This document shows, in pieces, positions 51,478 to 63,568 of a stretch of 64,000 bases of DNA. The notes beneath the pieces are model-generated. The model did not search any database, was not told where the DNA came from, and was given only the letters and a program-made list of their open reading frames with translations. The first letter of the stretch is position 1; every line of letters begins with the position of its first letter. Both the position numbers and the translations under genes were made by a program. Where the stretch lies: positions 13,475,584 through 13,539,583 of the forward strand of contig NC_058139.1 of assembly GCF_011075055.1 (NCBI RefSeq). The letters are read 5' to 3'. Source of the DNA: Mangifera indica. Taxonomy: Eukaryota; Streptophyta; Magnoliopsida; Sapindales; Anacardiaceae.

Positions 51478-52687
51478 ATAACATGTTGGGTTGTTTTTAT
51501 GCAATTGCTAATAAAGTCATTTCCCTCGCGCATTTTCTTGTACGTGGCATGAAAGAGGAAGCTAATTCTTCAATGAGCTCGGTATCTAGTCTTACTTTAG
51601 AGTGTTGAGCCAAATTGAAGAGATGCATTCTAATTAAGATAATATGAATAGACCAATCATATTGCATTTAGCAGCAAAAATGTATTAATGTATATTGGAT
51701 ATTTTACCTTTGAATTCTGATGTGATTTTCTGCTTTTAAAATAACAACTTAATATTGGATATTCTAAGAGTGCATATTTGGCGAATATTTTTACTTTCAT
51801 TATTTTTTCCATCTTTTTTCCAATGAAATCAATGAAGAGGAAAATATCCCGACCTTCTTGCAAATTTAAGTTAAAATATTTTATTATAAATTTCATTAAA
51901 TTACGTAATTTGAGTAATAAAAGTGAAAAAGTGAAGCACGGATATGTGTTCAAAACTTATTAATAATACAAAAAAAAATATCAATGGATATGCACAATTT
52001 TATTTGATATCTATTTTGTCAAATTCAAATCAAACAAAATGTTTTCGGATGAGCAATCTAACAACAAACCAAATCAATTTAAACCGAGTTGATTTAATTT
52101 AAATTTAAGTAGTTTTCTCTTTGTCATACTTGTATTTTTGTGATTAAAATTCGTTGGATTTGATTATAAATGTGATTGAAATATATTTTTGCCTTCAACA
52201 ACTACATAGTAAGCTTGTTAATGATAAATTTATTCAAATTGCTACCGTAGTAATATAATCCAGACCAACCTATTAAAAATATCACTGAGTTAGATTATTT
52301 TAGTATCTTGAAAGGCCAAATCACAATTTCCTACCCAATGTTTGATATATTACCAAATTTTCATCTTTAAGTTTAAAAAAGCTAATTTCCCAAACAAACA
52401 AAGATTTTTATGTCATTCTGTTTAAATATTATAATAAAACTAGAATTAAGTATACCCCAAGTTTAAATATTATAATAACATTCATATTGGATTGAATTAT
52501 GAATAATATTATATAGGTGTAAATATCAGTTTTTTTTTTAACTTAATAAGACAAATGAATATTTTTCTATTATCTTGTTTAAAAAATTATCATATTCACT
52601 CATACATTTTGAAAATATAATCGTAGTCCTAATAATTTTTAATATAATATTTACACATAATATATTGTGTTTTATTTAGTTTTACTT
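51478..52687. other. AT-rich intergenic, nothing recognised
   Basis: Two overlapping opposite-strand frames around 51657-51963 have no domain. No repeat assigned. Confidence 0.4.
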
Positions 52688-53615
52688 TTTTGTGGTATAA
52701 CTGTCATTTTGTAGACTATTGAAGAGAATATCAAAAATTTAACATTTTCAAAAATACTCTAAGACTTTTTTCAAAACTTAAAAGCCCTTTAAAACCTTCA
52801 TTATTACCTTTAGGGGGCATTTGGTTTACGTAATGTTTGATTACTAAAATAGAAATATTACCTTGAAGATAGATTATTTAGAAGATTACTAGGTATAAAT
52901 GATTACTATGTTTGATAAAATTTAATAGGTATAAATAATTATTGTGTTTGGTTAAAGGTAATAAAATATTACTAATAAATTATTTTACTTAAATGCCCTT
53001 GAATATAATTATTTTTAAATATTTTTTATATTATTTGTCATATTAATTAAAAATAAATTTATTTTTATCTCAAAAAATTAATAAATAATAATATAATTAT
53101 AATAAACTCAAGATTACCTCAGTAATCTTTAAATACCTAAGGTGAAGGTGGTAATCAGATTACCATATATATTACCTGTCACGTCAGCATTGGTAATAGA
53201 AGATTACTGTAATATTTTATTACTGACAAACCAAACAAAGGAATAAAAAATAGATTATCAAGGTAATCATAAAATCCTTCAACCAAACGCACCCTTAGAA
53301 TTTTTAAAAATTATAATTTACCTTCAAACATTCGTTTATATATCATTGATACCCTATATTTATATTTGTACTATAATTTTTTATTATTTTCAATTGAGAT
53401 TGATATAAATTATAATACATTGGGGTCAATGTGTTATATAATTTGAAGGCTATTTGGTCTTTTCAACAATTTTATAAAATCTATTACATATTTTATTAAC
53501 AAATTTAATATATGGTAAGAAATTAGTTCTTTAAATTTATAAGAGTAAACATCTGTTTTTTCATTAAACCTTGGAAGAGAAATAGTCACCTAAACCATAT
53601 TGCCCGGTTTGGTTT
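52688..53615. repeat. MULE-like dispersed repeat interrupted by a Tourist MITE
   Basis: The left part (52688-52812) and right part (53295-53615) match the family at 27298-27752: 'gtataactgtcatttt' at the start; 'ttgggg/ggagacaaag'-type block; end 'aaaccttgg...gagaaatagtcacc'. The 482-bp middle is a separate insertion (52813-53294). Confidence 0.6.
52813..53294. mobile_element. Tourist/PIF-Harbinger MITE, 482 bp
   Basis: Starts GGGGGCATTTGGTTT and ends (complement) GGGTGCGTTTGGTTG, imperfect terminal repeats of the kind typical of plant Tourist elements, and is flanked by the TTA duplication expected for this superfamily (52810-52812, 53295-53297). GATTAC/GTAATC motifs recur many times inside, making the body partly palindromic. 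No coding sequence. Confidence 0.85.
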
Positions 53616-54248
53616 CAATTTTTATGCATACCTTGGAGAGAGATTTGATTTATCAACTCCGTATAACAATTATGTTTTTTTCAATGGCTTCAACACTCAT
53701 TTATTGGATGATTCTGCTTCGGCTAGAGAAGATTAGAATTTAACTATGACTTTAGTGCAAGTAATCAGCTTTTCTTTTTCGGTTAATTATAATTGAACTT
53801 TAAGAAATTTTCACAGGGAATTGGATTAACAATGTCAGTGTGCGTTGTTAGGTGACAAATGGGCAAGGATGGCATACCTATTGCTAAACATTACAATTTC
53901 CTCCGGAGAAAAATCATCAACTCAGAACTCAAACATCAAAGTATGATTCAAGCTAAAACAAATATATTTGGAAGAGGATTATGAAATTCACTAATTTTAA
54001 CAACTGCAAGGCCATCCATGTGTGAACTGATCCCATATCATTTCTAACCACAAAACTGCCTTGAATTGGCTACACATCTCTCCTTGCTCCCTGCTTAATC
54101 ATTAATACACTCCCTAATTGAAACAACAAACTACTACGGAAACTTTAAATGAAATAGAACAACGGCACTAAACAAGTTACAATGAACCAGCATAGTCAAA
54201 CTAACTTACATTGAGCTACATTCATTAGTTGTTGTCTCCGCTGGTGTA
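53616..54248. other. 3' flank of the ARID-HMG gene
   Basis: Contains the presumed 3' UTR of the minus-strand gene (roughly 54000-54248). No other gene. No strong polyadenylation signal was found on the minus strand. Confidence 0.45.
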
Positions 54249-57200
54249 TCAGCTGAGAACTAAGCTTTCTCCACCTTTGTTACCAGCTTTTTCGACAAGA
54301 GCATCTCTTGTAATATCATTACCAACACTATCAACCCTATTATGTCCAACATTATCGTCAACCTTAGGCCAGTTTAACGGGGGCTCCTCCGCTGAAACTT
54401 CGACACCAACATTCCCAGATTCAGAATCTACTCCCACTGCCTGAGATGCCTTGATATGCAAATCCTTTCCTGTAGCCTTATCATCTTCAAAATCACTTTC
54501 AACGGAGATACTATCATTTTCTGGAGTTTGAGGAGAATCTTCAATTTTGTCAGGCTTTGTTTCTGCTTCAATCAAATCTGCCTCTTGTCCTGGAAGACGC
54601 TGTCGTAGTGGTATAGCATCACTGATGACTTGACCCGTCCTCAGTCGCTCCCGATAGTCCTCCATCTCTATTCTGTACCTTTCTTTATCTTTAACAGCTT
54701 TCTCCTGATAAATCTAAAGATCACATATGCCAAAGTATTTGCTAGATATGTTTAGAGAGACAGGATTAAAAAGCGAAGCACAAGGCAAGTATTGAGTTCA
54801 ATAAATAGAAGAGATGTTATGGTTCTTACAGCCTTTTCAGAGTCGTTAATTGTGGTCCACAATTCACCAATCATTCTACTGATCTCCCTGTCCTTCCCTG
54901 GGTGTAGTGGCTTCAGTCGTGCATGTTGCTCCGCAAAGAAGAAATTATACCCACTTCTGTTAGGTTTTGGATGAGCAGGGTCTCTCCTCTTAATCTCTGA
55001 TTTCTTCCTGCGACGGTGACGTTGTACTCCAGAGACTGCACAAGCATTGGCAGAATTGTTTGCGTATACATTATGAGATGGTTGCACGTGCTGTACAGGG
55101 CCCAGTGCAGACTGATAGAGAACACCTTTTAGCTTCTCTGAACCTATAGTGACAGTGACGAGATAGCCACTTTCAAACTTCCCATCAATGAACCCTATCA
55201 CTGGATATCCTGAAGTTGATGCTGGTCTTGCTGCAACAATAAAAAAAATGTGGATTTTACCTGGATCACAATGTATATAATATTGCACATTGAATTAACA
55301 ATACAGTAAAGCAACAAAAAACGTAAGGGGTGGAGGGGTCGCATCACATTAACAACTGGGAAATGAAGATGCTTAAGATTTAGAAAAATTACCAATTGGT
55401 TTGTTATATTTATATAGGTGACAGAAAAAAATTGTAGTGAAAGTCATACCACCAATAGTACACTCACCCTTGATTTATTCCACTTTCCAACTAATCATGT
55501 AACAAAGGTTTCATAGCCCCAAGAGATCCCGCAACTACTAGACCATATAAGTAGTCATGCATTTTTGTAATTTGCAGAGACTCAAAATTGGGGAACTATG
55601 AGAAGTCTCAGTAGATACAACAACAATTTATGCTCATGATTCTAGTGCATAGAATAGACAGTAGATTTTTAACTATTTTAAGAAGAGGTGTGCAGGGCGC
55701 CCAGGGAGGAAAGGCATATGCCAAGGAAAGAAAATGCTACAGGTTTTAGCAAATGAAATAGTACAAGGATTTAAAAAACAATGAGAACCTGTAGGCAACT
55801 CAGTAGGATTAATCTTTGGTTGCTGGATAATGGAGGCTGGAACATCTGATGATGGCTGCACTGTCCCTTGATCTAGTATTGGTGTGGTTGACGGGCTCTG
55901 CCAAGAATCTGCAAAAGGTTGTTTGGAACTAACTATAAAATTTTAATTTCAGAGAGTAAAGTGTTTCATGTACACAAAACTCAGATTAGAGTCCAACCCT
56001 GGGATCTAAAATAGTAAATTTGTTCATAATGATGAAGCAACGAAACATAGTATTTGCGCAGCACAAAAGATGCATTCGTTGCTGTGGAAGGAAAGTTGAA
56101 TACAGCAGTAACTTCTTTCCATCTTTTCTCCTTGAGAATCTGTGAATTGCATCATGAAAGTATTTATTAGTCACAGCGCAGCTAAGAATTCAGCTTATGT
56201 CATGAAAGGCATTACATAGTGAAAACAAAAATTTTTTGAAACAACAATAAATAAATATATGACTCCCTTTGGTTGCAATGAAAATATAAAAATGAAAATA
56301 CAGTTGAATAGAAAAACAATATATTATTCGTAAACTTTAGAACTTATCAGGATTGCAATATGTCAAAGCTATATATAAACTTTAGCCAGTTAAAATAGCA
56401 ATGTGGGTAAGCAAGCAACCAAGAAGCATGTTGGCAATCAATCTAATGCTTATAAACCGGATTCAACTACAACTTTCAACTACATTTTGAAGCCAAAATA
56501 TCATGATAGATGAGCAATGGAGAAAACAATACTTGAAATCATTAAAACATATGGGATTTTTCACTCACAAACTTCAGTATTACAGTGCATGATAAGTCTG
56601 CTAGGAGTTTTGCATCACCAACTGACCAATACAAATAAATCAAACTATCTTTTATAATTTAGCCAGTAAATTACTTTTATTTGAAGTGTTGATTTCTGTT
56701 AGAACTCATATATATATTTCCCGCAGGAAAAGAGAGTGTATAAAAGGGAAGACTTTTAGCAGCGAGAAAAGGGATCAGAGGGCTATGGCTCTAATGCAAA
56801 ATCAGAAGGCTATCACTCTGATGCAAAACCAGCCACAAAGAATATGAAAACGTGGCAAAGCAAGGGAAAAAGAGAAAGAAGTACCTACAAACTCCTTTGA
56901 AACTAAATCCCAAAGAAAGCAAAAAAAAAAAAAAAAACTACATATTTGACAATAAGAACAAAATAAGATCTCAGAAAGTAAGGTATAGATCAGCTGCATG
57001 CATGAAATTTGAATAAATAGTATATGCTATAATATACAACACAATTAAGAGAGAGAAAAGATGAAAAAATATTTTTTTTTACAACCCAAAAGATTCTATA
57101 TTGATGGACAATCCCGTGACCTGCAACTTAAACTAAAAGATCAGGATTCAAAAATAATATCTAAGCTCTAACATATTCCTTCCCCTATAATTTCACATGA

Positions 57201-59525
57201 GAACAAAATATAACGACAACTTATTACATTTTTAATCATTACAATAGAGCAATTGCATGCATGATACGAAAAAGCAATGTGAAATTAAACGAATAGAAAC
57301 TTCAAATATTTAAATCAAAGAAGCAACCACTTTGCTTGAACCTCAAAATATGAGTATTTTCCTACCATTTACTTTCAAACAAAAATCATTCAATTAGCAG
57401 CTATGCATTCAATGACATATGCGCATGTCTCTCGATTATCAAACTAATCAAATGAAAAACCCAGGTGGAAAGATGCATAATTTTAGTTGTCACTGAAAGA
57501 AGCCTGGACTAGAAATTAAAAAGAGCATCATCTTTGGAAATTATCTTGCATAATCAGCAAATCTTAAAGTATTGTACAGAGTATGGATCAAACATTATTT
57601 AACTGACTTAAATTTTTAATGAACTTTATAAGAGTACAGAAAGTCAGGAATCTGTAAATCAATTATGAAAAAAACAACTGCCACATTGTTTTTTGGGTCC
57701 TTTTAGGCAAATTACCACGTCTTTTATATCTGAACAAATTATTAACCTAGACAAGGTGTACAACCAAAATAACTAAGAACAAACATCTGGCAGTGAATTG
57801 CATAAGAAAAGAAAATAAAATAGAAGCTTTAACTTACCTTCTCAATACCACCACGATAAGTAACCTCCACAAAGAGCCGATGCAAATCTAACTCCTTCCC
57901 TCCAATAGTGGGGATCCTGAATTTAGAGTACACATTGACAACAGATTATCAATAGAAGGCAGTAATCCCCAAAAAGTAAAAAACAAATTCAGGTTAAAAA
58001 AAATTACTTAAATACATGTTAAAATATAAAACATTTCATATAGCTTGCTCTAACAAAACAATTAAATTCAAGTTTCTGATATGCCAAAGCCTACCTACAA
58101 AGATATAGAAGTCAGCCTTACCACTATGATTACAATAATATCACCTATTCCTAATTATTATCAACAAAAGCTTGTACATAAACATAAATGTTTATAATCC
58201 TATTGAATTAGGTCTCTTCAATAACCAATCAACAAAACAGGACATGATTATACAGGATTAATTACTTCCAGTTTTGCACAAGTGAGGGAGAGAAATTTAA
58301 AGAATAAACTTATTTCAAAACATGCGACAAGTAGCTTTTAAAGCGCAAAATTCAGTATAGTTATTAGCAGCATGTACAAGCAGGATTTAAACATAATTAG
58401 TCAGACATTTGGTGGAGACAAAAAAAGATATCTTGTGAGATAAGTCCTTGGGCGCATTGATTTAAAGTCTTGAAAGGCAAGGAAATTAAACCTCTTTGAA
58501 CAGCTTTGTAGGTGATATTAGTCTTCAACCAAAAGATAAGGGAAGATGAGTCAAATTTGCAACCAATGGTATTACAAACTTAAATGTAACAATTTAATAA
58601 TAATTGAAGTGGGATCTACTTCTGCAAAATGGATAATAGTGAACAGAATACATGGATGCCAAAGGGGTGTTTAAAGGAATAGGAAACAGGCAACACAAGA
58701 AACTGTTTTACTAAGATCAGGATACTCGTGTAACCAAGCCAGCAATCTAGAAAAACCAGTATCACTCTTTTACCATTCCTCAGATCTTTCTCTCTATATT
58801 CAAAGACAAAATAAAGGAGATCTTGTGACCAGATCTTACCACTAATGAAATATTCCCTTTTATTCCTTATCTAACCCCAAATAAGAAAGATAAAGTTTCT
58901 GTTTAATCTAAACCCAACAAGCCATTGGCTTATAAATAAATATGAAGAATTTATCAAGAAAATAGAAAGCAAAGATGCTTGCATTACTAGAATAACTTCG
59001 AAGGTGAAACTTGGAATAGGGGCTATGAAGAGGAAATACAACAAAACACACACATACACACAGACAAAATGGAAAAGATGGAAACAGACACGTAGCAAAG
59101 ATATTGCGGGCAACTTACTGTAATCCACATTGAATTCACAGTAACCACCCTTCTATATAGCAACATGCATAAAAATGCCCAACGGTATATGTTCGTATAT
59201 ACAGAATGCTCAGATAGATTGTTGGTTTTTAATCAAGAAGATATAAATCTATTAGAATTCATTTTTTAACTTTAGCAATCAGAACTTCAGGATTATTATT
59301 AGGAGTGTTAACCAAGAAGTAGCAAGCTGGTGACAAAGGATAAGAAGATAGAGCGGCATACATAAATTTGGTTCCCACGGTAGCATGAAGCTTCTCAAGA
59401 GTAGATATGAAGAGCTTCGGACTAGCTACGATTTCCTCATATGTTACAAGACGAGTTGGATGATCAGTAGATGATGGTACTTTCGTCGGCAGTGGACTCT
59501 GTTTGGCACAAGAAGTTGACGCCAT
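54249..59525 (-). CDS. HMGB15: ARID and HMG-box DNA-binding protein (HMGB15-like), six exons
   Basis: Exons read on the minus strand: 59525-59362, 57916-57838, 56139-55998, 55908-55789, 55230-54830, 54713-54249. All five introns are GT-AG and frames join exactly, giving 456 residues (1371 nt), close to Arabidopsis HMGB15 (448). The ARID domain covers about residues 30-125, spread over exons 1-3 (LEKLHATVGTKFM, then IPTIGGKELDLHRLFVEV, then RKYYVSLLHHYEQIYYF). A conserved middle segment (GFIDGKFESGYLVTV, about residues 180-195) and a basic stretch (RHRRRKKSEIKRR, about 239-251) precede the HMG box (about 252-325: HPKPNRSGYNFFFAEQ through YRIEMEDYRERL). The tail is mildly acidic. Plant ARID-HMG proteins bind AT-rich DNA in the nucleus; HMGB15 is linked to pollen development with MIKC* MADS factors. 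The start is the first ATG in frame, in good context (A at -3, G at +4). A Mutator-like element lies 436 bp upstream. Confidence 0.93.
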
Positions 59526-59951
59526 GGTCAAATTCTCTTCACCAATTAAAGTTTCTCTATTTAACCACCACCAACTCTAGTATTCAACATTCTTTCTCCC
59601 ACTGTGCTATAATAAACAACAACATAAACATAAACGAAAGTTAACAGATGGAAGAACTTGCAGGTTGATACTAAACTAAATAATTAACTCAATGCCAAAA
59701 AACAAATAAGAGAAAACCACCATCAAGAACAATGCCAAATAACAAAGTTGAAAAGAGAACGAGATAACCCCAGAAGAAGGAAACATAAAAAAGAGCACCT
59801 TGATGTAATAACTCCCAGTGATAAGGGAGGAATTCAAAACCAAAGGAAAGAAGCAAAAGGTAATAGCATAGTTTAGCTGTCATAGTCATGACATCGTTCA
59901 CAGAGTACCAAGGATTAAAAGAGAAGATATCCATAAAAGCTCACGCTCCCA
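59526..59951 (-). promoter_or_regulatory. Leader and proximal promoter region of the ARID-HMG gene
   Basis: Noncoding on the minus strand up to the Mutator-like element. T-rich sequence around 59650-59900, with a 'tttattatag' acceptor-like site at about 59605-59615, suggests a possible 5' UTR intron, but no donor was established. No clear TATA box found. Confidence 0.4.
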
Positions 59952-59960
59952 TAAAGAGAA

Positions 59961-60702
59961 GGCCAACGGACTATTTCCCTCCCAAGGATTGCCCTTTTTC
60001 TAAGTATTCCCTTCAACTTTGAAAATCCTAAATACCCACCCATAAATAGTTAAATTTAACACAACTTTAACTCCTTAAAATTTTATTTCTTTTTTCCCTT
60101 TTAAACTTTAAAAACTAAAATTTTTCACCAAACCTAAATTTTAAAAAATGACAGTTTCCTCCTAGAGTTTGATTTTCAGATCTTTGACGTTGTTACCGAC
60201 CGTTTATCCCTCTCGAAGCTTCCTCTCCTTCTGATGGTCTTTTTTCACTCATTTGAACTCTCGATCAATGTCGAATGAAGGTTGGAAGACGATAGGAGAC
60301 AAAGAGGAAGAGTTTTGTCTTCCCCAATGAAACTCTTTATCTTTCAGAAGAAGATCGACATCAAACGAACGTTCAAATGGGTGGAGAGAGGCCGTCGGAG
60401 GGAGAGGAAGTTTCGGGAAAGATCGATGGCGAGCAATATTACCAGATTTAATATCGAAGATCTGGAAATTAAACTTTAAGAGAAATTGTCATTTTTTAAA
60501 CTTTAATTGAGTGAAAACTTTTAGTTTTTAAAGTTTAAGAGGAAAAAAGAGATTATATTTAATTTATTTTTTATATTATAGATAAAATGATGATTTTATT
60601 ATTATTAAATTTAAATATTTATAAATAGATTTTTGAAATTTTTATAGTTAAAGGGAGACGTGAGAAAACAACAATCCTACCATGAGAAATAGTCCTTTGT
60701 CC
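59961..60702. mobile_element. Mutator-like non-autonomous element, 742 bp
   Basis: Ends GGCCAACGGACTATTTCCC and (complement) GGACAAAGGACTATTTCTC are terminal inverted repeats that continue imperfectly for well over 100 bp. Flanks TAAAGAGAA (59952-59960) and TAATGAGAA (60703-60711) form a 9-bp target duplication with one mismatch, as expected for MULEs. The middle (about 60180-60470) is markedly more GC-rich and holds a 65-codon basic frame (60282-60479) with no known domain. It may be captured sequence or family-specific interior, since 62106-62876 has a similar middle. Confidence 0.8.
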
Positions 60703-60711
60703 TAATGAGAA

Positions 60712-61195
60712 CACCCTTTTAGGATCTGGCAATAAAGACCCAGATACACTATACTCAAATACACAGCCATACTCTCTCTTCTCTCTATATTAAAGTAGCA
60801 GACTATTGCAGGCCTGCATGGCCTATAACTTGAGGCTGACATTGTAGACATATGCCGATACCATCTATTGTGCACCAATCAAACGTGCATAAATAAACAT
60901 GTTACCAATCCATTCACAAAGTCCAACATCCTTTTTTTTTCCTTTATCTGACACTGTTTCAGGCTTTGTATTTAAACACTTCGAGCAAGCAACCAATCTG
61001 GGTTAGCTTGTATAGTCCATCAATCAAATAAAAAAGTAGATTTTTATTTTTAAAAGCACCAAAACTCCCGTTTGCTTAAATAACCACCTTTATTGACCCT
61101 GAATTTTCAAATCAACAATTGTACTCACCCGTCCAACCGACTTCCCTATTGGGTGTGAAAGAAACATAGAAATAAACATTAAAAAATAAACATGA
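60712..61195. other. Intergenic, nothing recognised
   Basis: Between two transposons; no gene or repeat assigned. Confidence 0.4.
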
Positions 61196-61203
61196 CCTGC
61201 AAT

Positions 61204-61949
61204 TAGATACATCAATAGAGCAGGTTGGGTAGGCTCTGGTCTGGCCTACCGGGTTTATGACTCTAGCCAAGTTCTAGATCTATATAGTAATAGATTTTTA
61301 AATTGGATTGGTTCATTTAAATAATCTTTTTAATTTTAATTAAAATTTTTAAATATATATTATTTTTAATTATTAAACCAAAGACATTATCTTAAACATT
61401 TTATTTATAATCTTTTTCTTGTGACAAAAGAGTATCATAATTATATGATCAAAAATATTATTATAGTTTACATATTATATAATTACAAACATAAATAAAA
61501 TATACATATCATATCGTTTATTTACTCGTCTTCAACATCTAAATTTATGAATTCATTTAGTATTAAATCCATTTATAATATTTTGTAATGATAAAGCTGA
61601 AATAAAAATGAAATTATAAATATAAATAATTATTATTTACAAATTTAAACAATTTTTAAAAGAGAGTTAATAAAAGAAAATGAGATTGAAAATATAATGA
61701 AATAATTAAGATTTAGAGATTTGTAAATAAAGTTGAAAATAAAAAAGATTTGGATTGGTTTATATAGAAAAAAATTTTAAAAATAAAGTCTTGCTTTTGT
61801 CCTTTTTTTTTTAATTTTTAAACAATATCAGACTAATCATAGGTCTAATATTAAAGTTTATAGTCCAGTCCAAAAGGCCTATGAGTCGAGCCCATAGTGC
61901 TGCAGTACTAGGTCAGAGCCCTCTTGATTTGGCCTAATTGACATGTCTA
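61204..61949. mobile_element. Non-autonomous hAT element, 746 bp, related to 33755-36490
   Basis: Ends TAGATACATCAATAGAGC and (complement) TAGACATGTCAATTAGGC are imperfect terminal inverted repeats. Flanks CCTGCAAT (61196-61203) and CTTGCAAT (61950-61957) are an 8-bp target duplication with one mismatch. Left-internal sequence (61330-61560) resembles 33765-34050 and right-internal sequence (61575-61790) resembles 36075-36300, i.e. both ends of the decayed hAT transposon with the transposase missing. Confidence 0.8.
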
Positions 61950-62105
61950 CTTGCAATAGAAAGATTATATTTTATTTTATATTTCATTTTTATATATTAT
62001 AAGTTGTTATTATATTTTGTACTATTATTTCTATTATTAAATAGAAAGCCAAGATGAGAGACGTAACTTACCAAACTGTATGAAAGAGGATCGAGAAAAT
62101 GAAAA

Positions 62106-62876
62106 GGCCGAAGGACTTATTTTCATCCAAAGATTGTTGTTTACCCAAGTTTTAATCTTTTAATTTTGAAAAAAAATTTTAATCCACCCATAACGGTCAA
62201 ATTTGTTAGTTTTAAGAGCAAAATCATAATTTTAATTATAATATTAAAAATAAATGAAAATTTTATTTCATTTTTCTCTCTTTAAACTTAAAGAACTAAT
62301 AATTTCTCATAGGTCAAGTTTTAAAAAACAACATTTCCCCTTCAAGGTTTACTCTTCAATCTCTAACCTCTTCTTCGGTGTCATCTTTAATGGTATCTCC
62401 TTTGCAATGTTTTCTCTCCCTTTGGCAGTAGTCTCTCTTTCCTCATCTCTTCCTCTAACAGTCCATTAAAGTAAGAGACGAAGCTCTTCATCTTCCCCAA
62501 AAAAGATGAATGTCTTGATGAGAAAGACATGTTTAGGAAGATGAATAGCTTATTTTTTCCAACGAAGCTCTTCATTTCTCGGTTTCAATAGGATATTGGA
62601 GGGAGAGATGAGGAGAGAGAGACTTTCGCCAAAGGGAGAGGGAGGGTTGGGAAGGAGAGATCGTTGGAGGAACGGTCAAAGATTGAAGAGTAAACCTTAC
62701 AGGAAAAATGTTGTTTTTTAAACTTGACTTAGGAAGAAAATTATTAGTTTTTAGAGTTTTGGAGCGAAAAAGATAAAATTTTAAACATAACGGATTTGGT
62801 TAAAAAGGTTTTTCAAAGTTAAAAAATAGAAACTTAAGAAAATAACAATCTTTGGGTGGGAATAAGTCCTTTGGCT
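62106..62876. mobile_element. Mutator-like non-autonomous element, 771 bp
   Basis: Ends GGCCGAAGGACTTATTTTCA and (complement) AGCCAAAGGACTTATTCCCA are terminal inverted repeats; flanks AAATGAAAA and AATTGAAAT match at 7 of 9 positions. The arms stay complementary far inward ('actcttcaatct' at about 62350 pairs with 'agattgaagagt' at about 62680). The GC-richer centre shares 'cttcatcttccccaa'-type sequence with the element at 59961-60702, so both belong to one family. The short open frames on both strands have no domain. Confidence 0.72.
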
Positions 62877-62885
62877 AATTGAAAT

Positions 62886-63125
62886 CATATTAGTCTAATC
62901 TATAAAGCTTATGAGTTTGAATAATTATATAAAGTAAAACTAATATGACAACAATAATATCACTTCTTTTTATATATGTTGAATCTTATGAAGATGATAA
63001 TAAACTTAACCCTTCCCTAAGATACATACCCACGAGATAAATGGCAATTCTACTCTCATGCTGTTTTAAATATGAAAATATTGAAGGTAGTTATACTCAT
63101 GGGCTTCAAGGCAAGAAGAATGGTT
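62886..63125. other. Short spacer between two Mutator-like repeats
   Basis: AT-rich, nothing recognised. Confidence 0.35.
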
Positions 63126-63568
63126 GGCCAAATGACTATTTCCCACCCAAGGTTTGATGAAAAGTATTTTAAGGTTTGAAAAAATCTTTTTTTGGTTTGA
63201 CTATTAAATTTGTTAAGAAAATCTCTTTTTTTTTTTAAAAAATAAAATTAAAAAAAAGATTAAAAAAAAATCAAACCAAATAACACTCTATCCCCAAAAT
63301 TTTATGAAATGTAATGTTTACCCTTTATTTATACTAATTTCAATTGAAATAATATAAAAATAAATTTAAAATTAATTGTAGCTAACAATAAATGTTATTG
63401 TCAATAATTAATTTCTAAATTTATTTAGGTTAAAATAAAAATTAAAAAAAGTAAAGTATATGACATTTGAATAAAATAACATAAATATTACTTGACTTTA
63501 ACAAACAATTACAGAAAATAGTTTTTCAAACTAAAAAGAATATATAGGTGAAAATAATTATTTGGGCT
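63126..63568. mobile_element. Mutator-like dispersed repeat, 443 bp
   Basis: Starts GGCCAAATGACTATTTCCCA and ends (complement) AGCCCAAATAATTATTTTCA, the same terminal pattern as the other MULE-like repeats here, in the orientation opposite to 27298-27752. No target duplication is recognisable, so it is old or the ends are slightly misplaced. Confidence 0.6.

Noticed and set aside
54752..55288. Stand-alone HMG-box gene
   Set aside because: Only 54830-55230 is exon; the N-terminal and C-terminal extra residues are intron sequence, and the flanking exons carry ARID and the end of the HMG box.
55673..55861. Separate 62-codon minus-strand gene
   Set aside because: It is exon 4 of the ARID-HMG gene read on into intron 4.
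60282..60479. Arg-rich 65-codon gene inside the Mutator-like element
   Set aside because: No domain, no promoter evidence; purine-rich interior of the element produces the Arg/Lys content.
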